A DNA stretch of 64,000 bases from positions 8,790,501 through 8,854,500 of the forward strand of contig OW051470.1 of the NCBI GenBank assembly GCA_932521025.1. The letters run 5' to 3'. How positions within the stretch are numbered: position 1 is the first letter of the stretch; every line of letters starts with the position of its first letter. This document shows positions 48,451-58,929 of the stretch, piece after piece. A program made the translations under genes and the position numbers. The stretch comes from Oscheius onirici (taxonomy: Eukaryota; Nematoda; Chromadorea; Rhabditida; Rhabditidae). Under the pieces are notes generated by a model. That model worked only from the letters and a program-made list of their open reading frames with translations. It searched no databases and was not told where the DNA came from.

Positions 48451-48884
48451 CCGTTGCGCTTTAGTAGTAGAGAGATTCTTTACTTTTGAAAGCAAAACAA
48501 ACTAGAGTTGATCAAATTTTAATAGATAACAACTTGAAGACGGTCTTCTCTCCCATAGTGTCCGAACGTTCTGGGGAACATAGAATTTGAACAGACTTTG
48601 GAGCTGAAAATGTAATGATTCGGGTTGAAAGAAAGAGAACTACCTCTGTCGAGATGTTGTCCAAGGTGCTCGTGACAGCACACGTTTGAACCGTGCGAGT
48701 ATCTTTTTTTTGAGACTTCATTTTCCAAACCCTTTTGTTTGTGTTCTATTAATAGATTATAGTCAAATTTATATAAAGTAACTTGCTTGCTTGTAGATGA
48801 TAGACACTATCATTGTGACTTTCGCTGTTTAGGGGGTGTCCAGATGCCATTGCTCTTGGGAGATTATTTAGACGATGCAACCAA

Positions 48885-49195
48885 ATTTAGGACCAAGTAA
48901 GGGTCCTGAAATTGGAAAGTTAGTTGGAAAACAGGTGTAAACTGAAAAAATGAGCGAGCGTGAGATTTTGGGATTCGGGGGAGAGTCGCAAGGAAAGTTC
49001 TGAAAAATCTGCGTATGCAGTTTTGACATGTGCGCGATACGGTAATGTCAAGAGTGGTGAGAAAACTGAGCTGGAGAGTTCTTTGCGTGTCCGATCGTAA
49101 AGGAAAAGATCTGGGGAAGAGAAGACTACTAGAAGAGAGTACAGAATGAGATGTCCAGTAACTGGATAACTAGACTGACTAGAAGGCTCTCTTTG
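48885..49195 (+). repeat. Dispersed repeat, copy B
   Basis: Counterpart of 36785-37145 in the same orientation relative to the host gene. It has the blocks GATTTTGGGATTCG, TCTGCGTATGCAGTTTTGA and GAGAAAACTGAG. Its start (GGACCAAGTAAGGGTCCTGA) resembles 60783-60803, hinting at a third, shorter copy. Confidence 0.7.
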
Positions 49196-49256
49196 ATCCA
49201 GACTCTTGACTATTTCTGTCTCTCTGTCCAACAGTCTATATTTCTCCCCTTTTCAG

Positions 49257-49945
49257 GGCAAAGGCACAGACCGGAACCTACGTTCTGAACTTCATTCTGG
49301 ATGCCAGTTCCACTGCCTCATCATGGTATTCGGCTGAGAATTCAATGGTCACAGATTTGGCCAGTGTTTTTGCACTGGGAGTGGGAAGTCATCAGACGAG
49401 ATTCACTATTGGAGGTGAGAGAGACAGAGGGACAGAGGGACAGATTGTTTTTCCAGGAATGGGTTCCAGTTACATTTTTGGCGGAAACGCTACCAAGACT
49501 GCCGACATAACTCCAGCTTTCACAGCTATCCAACAGTCATCTTCCCACGGTCAGGGAACCATCAATCTCGGAAAGTTAGCTTCCTTCAATTTCCCGCCAG
49601 TTTCTTTTCAGTACCCTGTCCCAGTTCGCTACCAGTCCCTATTCTGCCTACGCGGAACACGAAGCTCCTCCCTATGCCATCGTCGTCGCTGGACAGCAGT
49701 AGAATCCATACAATATAGCTAAAAAAGAAATTTGTAGGCTCGGAGACGGAGTGGCAGCTGGAGTAACAGCTTTGAAGCAGAAGGGCTTCCGATACATTGC
49801 CATCGATGCCACCTCTGACGGTTCTCTGATGGATACGCTGGGCGGTCTCTTTGGAAATGGTAATGTCTGTGCTGCACAGATGACTCAACAGACTGCTACC
49901 AAATGTGATCAGTTTATTATGCATAGGGTTTTTGAGAATGAATAA
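49257..49945 (+). CDS. von Willebrand A-like domain exons (own gene or fused to the protease)
   Basis: Four exons join in frame. They read AKAQTGTYVLNFILDASST, then NSMVTDLASVFALGVGSHQ, MGSSYIFGGNATKTADITPA, TLSQFATSPYSAYAEHEAPP, YAIVVAGQQ, and GDGVAAGVTALKQKGFRYIA with TAA at 49943. The pattern of a buried strand ending DASST (MIDAS-like DxSxS), TADITPAF helix, PPYAIVVAGQ strand and ALKQKGFRYIAIDA strand fits a VWA fold as found in secreted nematode proteins. The first exon has no start codon of its own and opens at a CCTTTTCAG acceptor whose phase matches the donor at the protease 3' end (TAT AA|GTGAGT), giving YKAKAQTG. The domain therefore probably forms the C-terminus of the protease transcript, or belongs to a gene whose first exon was missed. 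Confidence 0.6.
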
Positions 49946-49963
49946 ATTGTCTCAGTCTCTTCC

Positions 49964-50157
49964 AGACGTGTGCGATCCGGTCCGAAAATTCAGCGCCCTA
50001 AGCCGGTCAGGTCTTTTTACCCGGTCCGAAAACCTAAACCGGTCGGGGTAGGTTTGGCCGGCCCGGACCTACCCCGACCTGCTTAGGGCGCTGAATTTTC
50101 AGTCCGGACTGGCCAAGGCTGAACAATTTCTGAACCGACCGGTTCGATCGCACATGT
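49964..50157. repeat. GC-rich foldback element after the VWA stop
   Basis: The outer arms ACGTGTGCGATC and GATCGCACATGT, and inner arms CCGAAAATTCAGCGCCCTAA with TTAGGGCGCTGAATTTTCAG, form a long hairpin of CCGGTC/GACCGG-rich sequence. It starts within 20 bp of the VWA stop codon (49945). No target duplication was found. Confidence 0.65.
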
Positions 50158-50239
50158 ATCGCTAGTCATGTAACGCTAGTTTTCTCGTCTTCGAACGTAC
50201 TCAAAGTGTAAAAAAAGAACAAAAAATTATGTTTACGAA

Positions 50240-51355
50240 AATTTATTTCCATTTCAATTAATTTAAAATGGTAAGTATAAAATCTAGTGTATCATTATTG
50301 AAATGCCAGTCGCTATGCTCTTCCATATATTTGACAATAACAGTTTCGTTTATGTGGTTCCATAAAGAAGTTACATCCTTTGTTTTATCTTCGCTCGACA
50401 CGATTTTATTCATGTTTAGGCAGTAAAGATGAAGAAATAGGCTGGCTGACTTTACATTAGAGTTGTCCCAATGTCCGTAGTATTTAAACTCCTTTATGCA
50501 TGGAACAGAATTTGCGAACCCATCATGATTGTCAGCCCAAATAGCGAGGATTCTGTCTGTAGAAGTAGTATATTTATTTATTTTACGCTTTTGATCTATG
50601 CCTGGTAACATGTAGCGTGGCACTTCTAAGCGTCTCGTAGGTTTCTCAGCCATTGAGTCCCGAATTTGTCTACAATGCTGTCTTTCCAACGGGCTCGTGG
50701 ACGTCCTCTTATCCTCGTGTTCTCGTATGGCCATCATTCAACTATTCGTTTCGGCCAGCGGTCGTCTCTCATTCGAGATACTTTCTGGCTCATGCGACTT
50801 TCCGTGAGTGAGCGATGATTAGCACAGCCTTCAGTCCTGTCTTCCGTCGAATCCTCTCGTTACTTTTTCGATCCAGTCGCGTTATACCAAGAATACATCT
50901 TTCCATTTTTCTCGGTTCGACTGCCAGTCTTTGCATTTGGTCTGACTTCAGCGACCAAGATTCACATCCATAAAAGAAGCATGGTAGAACTGTAGAGTTG
51001 AACAGTTTTCTCTTCAGTCGAACGGCTATCCTATTGTTCGCAAAGAAAGGCTTGTTCTTGCGGAAGGCATTCCAGGCTGAGCATATTCGGCGGCTAATCT
51101 CCGGCTTCTTCCAGTCGTCAAATGATATTCTCTGCCCGAGGTAAATGGCATGGGAAGTGTACGAGAGACGGGAGCCATTGACTTGAACATGTTCGTTTTG
51201 TCCATTGCTCATCAGCACTGTCTTGTCTGCATTTATCTCCAAACCGACATCTGCCCAGGAAAATGATAGCTGAGAGATCAGTTCTTGGATTTGAAGATGA
51301 CTGTCCCCGAAAAGCACGACGTCGTCTGCGTAAATGAGATGGGACAGCTAGCATA
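50240..51355 (-). mobile_element. RTE-type LINE remnant (reverse-transcriptase C-terminal part)
   Basis: The minus strand encodes LSHLIYADDVVLFGDSHLQ with the catalytic YADD box, then GLEINADKTVLMSNGQ, YLGQRISFDDWKKPEISRRI, CSAWNAFRKNKPFF, STVLPCFFYGCESWSLKSDQ and ILGITRLDRKSNERIRRKTG. These are the C-terminal RT/thumb blocks typical of RTE-clade LINEs. Downstream the coding region shifts frame (EWWPYENTRIRGRPRARWKD is readable in another frame), so the copy is dead. The 5' endonuclease and most of the RT palm are missing, making it a 5'-truncated insertion. A 20-bp duplication TAGCATATAATAAAACAAAA at 51352 and 51374 marks its truncated end. Confidence 0.85.
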
Positions 51356-51589
51356 TAATAAAACAAAACGAAGTAGCATATAATAAAACAAAAGCAGAAA
51401 TGCTTTTGTAACCTTCGTCAACTTTACAGCCATTATTGACTGCGCTATTAACACTGAAAAATGTTGATATCCTTTAGAAATATATGTTTCCTTACGCCAA
51501 AGTGCCGTTTTAGATACCTTCCACTGGAACGCTAGAGTGATAGACAATTGGGGTACACTTCGGATCTAAAGGGTATCAATTCACTTGTT

Positions 51590-51663
51590 CCACAGTAATT
51601 TACCGCAAGCATCTACAGCGCCGAGACCGAGAAGGACCAAGGAGAGCAGCAGAGGTGAAACCA
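51590..51663 (-). pseudogene. Orphan signal-peptide exon
   Basis: The minus strand from ATG 51663 reads MVSPLLLSLVLLGLGAVDAC and then meets a donor-like GCTTGCG|GTAAAT. The hydrophobic core with a small-residue cleavage site is a convincing secretory leader. No matching downstream exon is seen, because the next kilobase in this direction is the LINE remnant, so the rest of the gene may have been lost or displaced. Confidence 0.35.
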
Positions 51664-51822
51664 TGTTGTCAACTGACGACAACTAGCGAACAGTGATATT
51701 TATTTGGAGAGAGAACAATAGCTTTTTGAGGAGAAGCCAATTAGCTCATTGTTCCTTGAAAATGGGCGAAGGAAGTTGCTCTAAAAATAAACTATAGTTT
51801 CCAACTTTTATTTGTCTTCGTA

Positions 51823-52310
51823 TCATTTCCTTTGCGTCTTGAGATACGGCGTTTCGACCAAGACGCACGACTCTTCCGTCTTCGTCTCCTGCTGGACGAT
51901 CATCTGGCGTTCCTTCATCTTCCAGCTGCCATTCTGCTCCAGTCGGACGATTTGGACGAGCTGCGGATCCTGTCGCTCCACGGTGCTCAGTTGTAATTGA
52001 TGTGCCCGTCTCCTTGGGCGGATCGCGGTACAGCGTTGCCGAGTCCACACTCTTGATCAGCTGCTTCTCCGCCTTGTACTGTCGCACTTTGCGTACCGGA
52101 ACCTGAAAATTGATCAAATTACTATCCCTGTCCCTGTCCTCAACAAACCTGCGGAATGTTGTACTCGACAGCCACATGCTTTCCGTAGGCTATGGTAAAA
52201 GTCACAGTTGCCCAGAGTGGCTGCAAGACCTTGGCCTCCTGAGGACCTTCCGGTGGCAGTAAAAGCTTTGGAGAACTCGTCTTCTGCGGCAGCTTTCCCG
52301 TCTTGATCTT
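51823..52310 (-). pseudogene. Partial unrecognised gene with a reading-frame conflict
   Basis: Exon A (52310-52149, after a TTCACAG acceptor) reads KIKTGKLPQKTSSPKLLLPP, EGPQEAKVLQPLWATVTFTI, AYGKHVAVEYNIPQ. It splices in phase to exon B at 52102: VPVRKVRQYKAEKQLIKSVD, SATLYRDPPKETG. Near 51990 the protein-like frame switches by one base to QLSTVERQDPQLVQIVRLEQ, NGSWKMKERQMIVQQETKTE, ESCVLVETPYLKTQRK, with TGA at 51823. The original frame stays open to 51746, but its content (GATGSAARPNRPTGAEWQ) looks like a shifted translation. The 5' exons are absent; a SINE copy lies immediately upstream. The family was not recognised. It is either a decaying gene or the frame is broken by a sequence error. 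Confidence 0.45.
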
Positions 52311-52389
52311 CTGTGAATCAAATCGGTTTTTTTTCACCTGAGTAGCAACGTTTTCATTCAGTTCAAATTTTCTTGAACGGATTACTCTC

Positions 52390-52610
52390 AATCCCTTCTG
52401 ATCCCTTCCCCACTCAACCGGTCAATCGGTTAGCCTGACTCTATTTTCTCTTTTGATCCTCCCATTTTTCCGGCTAACCGATCCCTCTCTGATCTTATAC
52501 AGATCAACCGATCTCTGCTAATCCCCTACCGTTTCCCTGGCTGTATTTCCTACTCAAAACAATTTAGCAAAAATATTTGGCGAGGAGAGGGCCCGGGTCG
52601 TCTCACAGCT
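52390..52610 (-). repeat. tRNA-derived SINE-like repeat, copy 2
   Basis: 52453-52590 matches 29720-29860 almost base for base. The end carrying the B box in copy 1 is interrupted here after GGCGAGGAG, where a GC-rich segment (52590-52680) begins. A second tRNA-like B box, GGGTTCGATTCC, lies on the plus strand at 52958-52969 within CCAAACGGCGCGGCATTTGG context and may belong to another SINE. Confidence 0.65.
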
Positions 52611-53328
52611 CGCGGACCCCGACAGGGGGGTACTATGTCAAATTTTTGGACCGGCGCCGCCGCGAGGTCACCTTAGCTAGGTACATGGAGAGGATGCTTT
52701 CTTGGAAACTTTTTGGATGCCTCAGAGAACTACAAAAGATTATTCCAGTTATCTTATGCTTAGCATGCTTTGGAAACCTCTAGAATCTCCGGAGAGATTC
52801 AGAAGAAAAATGGCGAATTACTGTAGTCATAAAAGTCTTTCCATTCATATTCATTCAAAAATTGTTGTCTTCCATCGAACCTGTTCCACAGGAAGTCGCG
52901 GCGGCAGGATGCTGTCTTGGCTCACTGCCAAACGGCGCGGCATTTGGCCCACGGAACCCGGGTTCGATTCCCGCGAAACTCAACAGGACTAGGCTCCGTA
53001 GCCAACGTCCCCTGTTAATTTCGCAAGATTGACCAGCAAGCACGGATTTCGCTAGCACCGTAGTCCATATGACCGGAGTTTGATAGTAGACCGTTGCTAC
53101 AGCTTTTTGATTTTTTTTTCGGGTTTATAAAAGCAGGGTGTTGTAAAATGGGGACGCGAGTCATGCCTGTGAGACTAACCAGTCGCTTTCCTTCATTTTC
53201 GCCACATTTTTTTTTTGAAAATGATAGCGACAAATGAGGTTTGAGTAGGTTTACTGTTCATATGTCTCTAGATCCATCTGTTTCTCTCCGTCTTTCAAAA
53301 CAAAAAATATTCAGAAATTTCAAGACTG

Positions 53329-54734
53329 ATGTCCCCCGAGGAAAGTTCCATACTGGACAAGGTCTTCCATGAAATTTGCGAAGAATCTCCATCTCCTGTT
53401 CAAAAGCCTCGTAGGATACGAACAAGGCATGTTCAGCAGCTGCCAGGTTAGTTATTATGCCTCGCTCTCTCCTGTAATTATCCAGTGACCTGATCATACC
53501 TGCAGCTTATCCCGAACCATTTGGTCTCTGATCAGCTAGCTCCGTGTCCTCAAAGCTTTTATCCCTTTTTTTGTTCTGGGAGAGACAGGGACAGAGACAC
53601 ATAGACTGACAACGAGATATAGTCTGTTCAAAATGTAGAGAACATAAATTTGAATTGGCCCGCGCTTTCTTCATAGAGCTTTTTTCAATTCAAATTGGCG
53701 GGAATTTAGCTGCGTAGGATGATACAGCATGTAAATGTTGGGTACTCAGCCAGCCAAAAAGAGCGGGCCTTTTCAAATTATTCTCTCTATATTTTGAACA
53801 GACTATACGTTTTTTTCCAGAAGAGGTTGTGAGATCTATGAGCGCTTCCAAAAATCCATCTGTTATTGGAATCCACTACAAAATTTCCACTGTACCGACG
53901 GTCAGACCAGAACTGAGATCGATCCAGAAGAATTATACCAATCAAATGGTTACAGCCTGTCCAAGCATAGTTGCCTTACTGAAGATGCCTCCAAGTGAGT
54001 TTTATGGGTTATTTTTTTTTGTCTTGACCGTCCAACAATTATAAAAATTGAAAAAATTAGTACTTTTGTTAAAGTTTAGCATTTCGAACGGGTATGAACT
54101 ATCGGACGGTCAAGACAGAAAAAACCAGTTTTTTTGTACTCCCAGACAAGTTTAGAGTATCCAGTGATGAAATGTTTGATGGAAGAAGAAGATTCAGGAG
54201 GTGGGAAGGTCAAGAAACCCCCTAGGAAAAGGGCCAATATCAAAGAGAAGAATACTAAAAGTTGTAGTTTACCTGTCCCCGAAATGCCTCAAAATTCTTT
54301 GAGCAGCTCTGAGGAAATTCATGGGGAACAATGTAGAGAGACCATTTCTCGTGCCTCTTCAGTTTTCAGTCCATCTCCTGTGCTGTCTCGTGAGTTTTGA
54401 GAGGTTCCAAAAAGTGACATTTTCAGCAAATCCAGTATTCAGTCCAGCTTATCCAGTGGTTCAGAGCCCTCCCTGGTTTCCGCAGAATCCCATTGTCCGG
54501 GAGCCTTTTATTATGGACAGGGATTTTTCTTCGAAATACGAAGAAGGAACGTATCAAAATCTGATGACTGCTATAGAGTCCTACTTAGCTAATCATCCGA
54601 TCACGGAACTACCAGAAATTCATCTGGAAGATGGAGGTTTGTCTGCAGTTATTCTGGATAATCTTGGAAGTTTTCAGAAATCGAAGCTTACACCCAATTA
54701 TGACTCGTTTATTATTATCTTTATTGTTATTTAA
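53329..54734 (+). CDS. Uncharacterised 277-aa protein
   Basis: Four exons (53329-53446, 53821-53994, 54156-54389, 54427-54734) join in a single frame. The phase is 1 at every junction. The ATG lies 15 nt after a TATTCAG acceptor, suggesting trans-splicing. The protein begins MSPEESSILDKVFHEICEES, followed by PVQKPRRIRTRHVQQLP, SVIGIHYKISTVPTVRPELR, a basic patch KVKKPPRKRANIKEKN, and a Ser/Pro-rich section (SPSPVLSPNPVFSPAYPVV, QSPPWFPQNPIVREPF). The acidic C-terminal part is YQNLMTAIESYLANHPITEL. No signal peptide, membrane segment or known domain is evident; the composition suggests a nuclear or regulatory protein. Intron 1 contains a TA-type MITE (53620-53805) ending 15 bp before the 3' splice site. 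The final exon may be slightly longer or spliced differently. Confidence 0.6.
53620..53805. mobile_element. TA-target MITE, copy 2 (intron of uncharacterised gene)
   Basis: Same termini (TAGTCTGTTCAAAATGTAGA / TATTTTGAACAGACTA), TA flanks (53618-53619, 53806-53807) and interior order as the copy at 4194-4368. The two are readily alignable end to end, with scattered differences. Confidence 0.82.
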
Positions 54735-54941
54735 TCCCAATTCGCCGAATCGTCATCTATGTACTTGCCTCACGATTGTTAGTACCAGTTCAACCGGATA
54801 AACATCTAGTCACTATTCTGTCTCTGGTACTGAAAAGTTTCTAAACTAGCTCTTGTAGTTTCTTCCTTCCTCGCTATGTCTCTTCAAACTACAGCTCTGT
54901 TCTGATTACAATAGAGATAAAATTAGATTATCTCGTGTTTA

Positions 54942-55370
<429 letters not shown>

Positions 55371-55816
55371 CTACCTTCTCTCTGTCTCTCTACCAATTCG
55401 TGGCTACTTAAGCCCCAAGCAAAGATTGATCCTTTCACTCTTTTGATAAAAACCACTTTGAGATCGTTGCACCGCGTGGACTTTGTCTACGTCCATTGCA
55501 AAGCAAAACATGTGATCACCACTATCTGTTCTCATTTTGCTCCCGATTTATGCTCGTTTGGGTTCACTTGACTGTAGAGAGGCTTTTTTTAGCAGCATGT
55601 TTTCCATTAGACTGTTTTTAAGTCTTCAGTTTTTCCAGCTTGAAACTTTACACGACGTGTCAAGAACTTTACAAGTCAAATTCTTTGATTGACTTTGAAA
55701 AAGTTAGACATTTTAACAAGTATATCAACGGATAACTCTTGGCTGATTATAGCAGGCATCTCTACCAAATTGTCTACATTGGCTGTAACTACTGTTGAGC
55801 TAAAAGTTGGGAGAGT

Positions 55817-56340
55817 GACTTTACCCCCGCGGACCTGGAAACGGTGACTAACGGGGGTAAAGTCACCGACGCGGGCATAAAATCAGAGGCGTAACTTTAT
55901 ACCTTCATTTCACATAATAAAGTTAGCTTTTTGCAACAAAGAAGGAAAGTTATGACTTCTACAGCCCAACTAAGATGCTCTGCGAGAGTGTTAACCCCTT
56001 ATAAATGCTTAGGCTATCACTAGAAGCAGACTGATCGTTAAAAACATTACATCTCCGACCCAACTAAGGATGCGCAGCGAGAGTGATAACCCTTTTTTAA
56101 GGCTTAGGCTATCAATAAAAGCATACTGATTGCTAGGAACTTATGACATCTCAGACCCAACTGAAAGCCCACAGCGAGAGTGATAACCCTGTTAAATGCT
56201 TAGGCTATCACTAGAAGCATACTGAGCATATTTTTTTACCCTGTCTATTGTTTCCAGTGCATTTCTGCTGAAAGCGTTCTTTACCCCCGTGTCGGTGACT
56301 TTACCCCCGCAACCGTTTCCAGGTCCGCGGGGGTAAAGTC
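55817..56340. mobile_element. Foldback element with three internal ~94-bp tandem repeats
   Basis: The left end GACTTTACCCCCGCGGACCT (continuing GGAAACGG) is matched by the complementary right end at 56313-56340. Additional inverted copies of GTGACTTTACCCCCG lie just inside both ends, giving a double hairpin. Between them are three direct repeats (about 55945, 56039 and 56134). Each contains CCCAACT, GCGAGAGTG.TAACCC, GCTTAGGCTATCA and AGAAGCA.ACTGA. No coding capacity. Confidence 0.8.
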
Positions 56341-56929
56341 AAGTTAATAATTACCCCTAAAAGTTAATAATTAAAAAGTAATGGCTGTATAGATAATTGA
56401 AGCTGTAAAAACTTCAGGAAATTTAATTTTTAAACGTTATACTTTTGAAATGTTTTGCAAAGTTGTGAAAAACATGGGAAATGTAAGCATGAACAATAAA
56501 TTTGAGGTTTTCAAAGAAGTTCCAAAGTGTATGGGTGAGGGGGAAAAGTGGATGCTCTTTGTGCTCATACTTCTTGTCGGCCTCTCCAGAGTTCATAATA
56601 TCGTTCCCTTTGACTCATTGTCAGTTAAAAATTGCGAAACTTCAGTAAAGTCTTCCCTTCAATTTCGCCACAAAATTCCGTCTCTCAACAAAATCTTATC
56701 ACCTCCAACTGTCTGTTTGCCACCACATTGTTCTATTTCTAGATCAACATTCCTTGACCTCTCTGATAACCTAAACAGCCTAAAACAGGGCACTTATACC
56801 AGAAGTAGTTCCACGTGAAAAGGGCCATCACGTGCTGACTTCCCACACACTTTTATTATCGGAATCCTGATTAGGACATATTTTGTCTCTCTTGCCTTTT
56901 TGACCACCAAAAAGCTACAATTTTCAGTC

Positions 56930-57045
56930 ATGGGAATGTTCCAGGAACTGTACGAGCGACTGGTTAGACGCTTTCAACGACAGAAGACAAAGCAGACGAG
57001 CCTAAAAAGGACGCAGTCTCTGCCACGAGAAGTGCACAAAGACAG
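56930..57045 (+). CDS. Possible first exon of a small basic protein
   Basis: After a TTTTCAG acceptor, ATG 56930 reads MGMFQELYERLVRRFQRQKT, KQTSLKRTQSLPREVHKD to a GACAG|GTGATA donor. The leucine/arginine-rich helix looks coding. Two downstream acceptors (57596, 57701) would each end the frame after 12-15 more residues. A link to the 58299 gene is not in phase. The rest of the interval to 58298 shows a (CA)n run at 57655-57680 and nothing else supported. Confidence 0.35.
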
Positions 57046-58298
57046 GTGATAACAGTCAGAAAATTCATTATTTGTTCTGGGACAAGGGGCTCTTTTGAAA
57101 GATTGGCTAATGACTGTAGAAGAGACTGTAAAACACGGAAATGTGGACAGTGAAATTTCCACGAACACGTGTTAGAACGTGCCACGTCACGGCCCCTTTT
57201 TAGGGTTAGTACGTCATTTTTGTATTAGTCATCTTCTCAAGAGTTATAGTTTCTGATCAGTGTCATAGTTTCGAGAACCAGAAGACCGTTAAAAATGAAG
57301 AGGGATTACCGTAAGATTCTAGCTGTTTGTCTCGTACCCACTTTAAAAATTGGATACTCAGCCAATGAGTGTGAAAGATACGCCGCTAAAATTGGAATTT
57401 TTTTTTAAATTTACTGGCTGATAATTAGCATACAATTTTGTGTACTAAGTGGGTCTCGAAGGGAAGAGCTAAAAGATTACGGTTATCCCTCTTCTTTTTG
57501 AACAGTCTATCGGCTTTCGAACCCCTGCATAGTTTTGAAGCTTGCTCTACAACTGACCTACAACAGCAAACAGACCTTTTCCAGGTTACAAAACTCGCAA
57601 TCTCTTGAAAAATATGACTTGTCATGACTGTTTCGTCAGCCACAGGCAAATATTGACACACACACACACACACACACACTGACAGTTACCTTTGATTTTA
57701 GTAGAAGAAGTAATTGGACAGAGGGTGAAACCTAAGGTGAAGAAAAAACGGCGGATGGTTCTTAGAAACTAATACGATGACTGGGCTCACTATGCGCCGA
57801 ATAAGCTCCACTTGGAGGAAAACGATGACTGTGACGGTTAGACGGGAAGATGGTCCGAGGGTTTACAACAAATTAGCTGAGAGAACAGTTGTTAGTTAAA
57901 AATATGTTTAAGACCAAACATGACAAGTTTCTCTTATAAATTTTACAGAAACTTACTCTATTTTTGATTCTATTCGATTCAATTCGTAATAGCTGCAAAA
58001 CTTTCAATGCTATCTAGATAATATGCTGATGGGAGAAGTCATCGTATTTTCTTCTTCTGTAGTCGCTTTGGAATCAAAAGTGGCTAACTGTGGCTGAGGG
58101 TGCACTGCTTGTTGAAATGTGTACTGGAACATCGCCCAATCACACTTCCCAATTCCTTTGTTTCTGCAAAACTCAGACCTTCTTTTGTCACTGGCGCCAC
58201 TACTTTTTCATGACTCAGCTCGAATGAGTGGGTTACAAGGGGCGGTCTTTCACAAAAACTGATAGACGGCTGCTCGTAAAAGAACTTCTCAGACACAC

Positions 58299-58929
58299 AT
58301 GTTCTCTCCTGTCATGGACAGACCATCTATTTTTAGAGCCACAATTGTGGTCCGACCACGCAGCAACACTACCGAAGTCACCATTGAGAGAAGAAGAGTC
58401 ACTAGTCGGACCGATTGGAACCGAATCAACAAATCTGTGGAGAAACAGACTGAGAATCAGGTCGGTTCAGTCTCTCTGTTTCTCTGTCCCTTAATTCCGT
58501 CTCTTAATTTGTCTATTTCTGTCAATTTTCCACCAATTTTAGCGTTTCGCCATTCATTTTAGGGGTAACTTTTGACGAGAAATCGATTAAAAACAAGTAA
58601 TAATCGAAAAATGAGTGTAAACCCCTAAAAATGCAAACAAATAAATTTTGTCGTGGGTCTCGCCATGAAGTTGCCTGATTTCCACTGGAGGCTTGGAAGC
58701 ACATAATGAGACTGTCCCTTTAAACCGCAACTTTCAGACCGACTCGGACAAGAAGAGAGAACGAGGAATGAGCAAGACTGACACCGCATCATCCACTAAA
58801 GCTATAGTAATTACGAGGTCAGGAGATTGTAAGAAGACCGGAGGGAATGGCTCAATTTTGGCGCCAACTTATAGAACAAGGACAGCGTCTGTGAAACAAC
58901 AACAAAATGTCATTACGATCTCCATTTAA
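58299..58929 (+). CDS. Uncharacterised small basic protein, 117 aa
   Basis: Two exons (58299-58460 and 58738-58929) join in phase 0. ATG 58299 lies 6 nt after a CTTCTCAG acceptor, compatible with trans-splicing. The first exon reads MFSPVMDRPSIFRATIVVRP, NTTEVTIERRRVTSRTDWNR, INKSVEKQTENQ. The second reads TDSDKKRERGMSKTDTASST, KAIVITRSGDCKKTGGNG, and ends NVITISI. It is rich in Arg, Lys, Ser and Thr, with no membrane segment or known domain. The intron holds a stretch of pyrimidine-rich sequence and an inverted tract (TCGATTA/TAATCGA near 58590). Not recognised. Confidence 0.5.
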
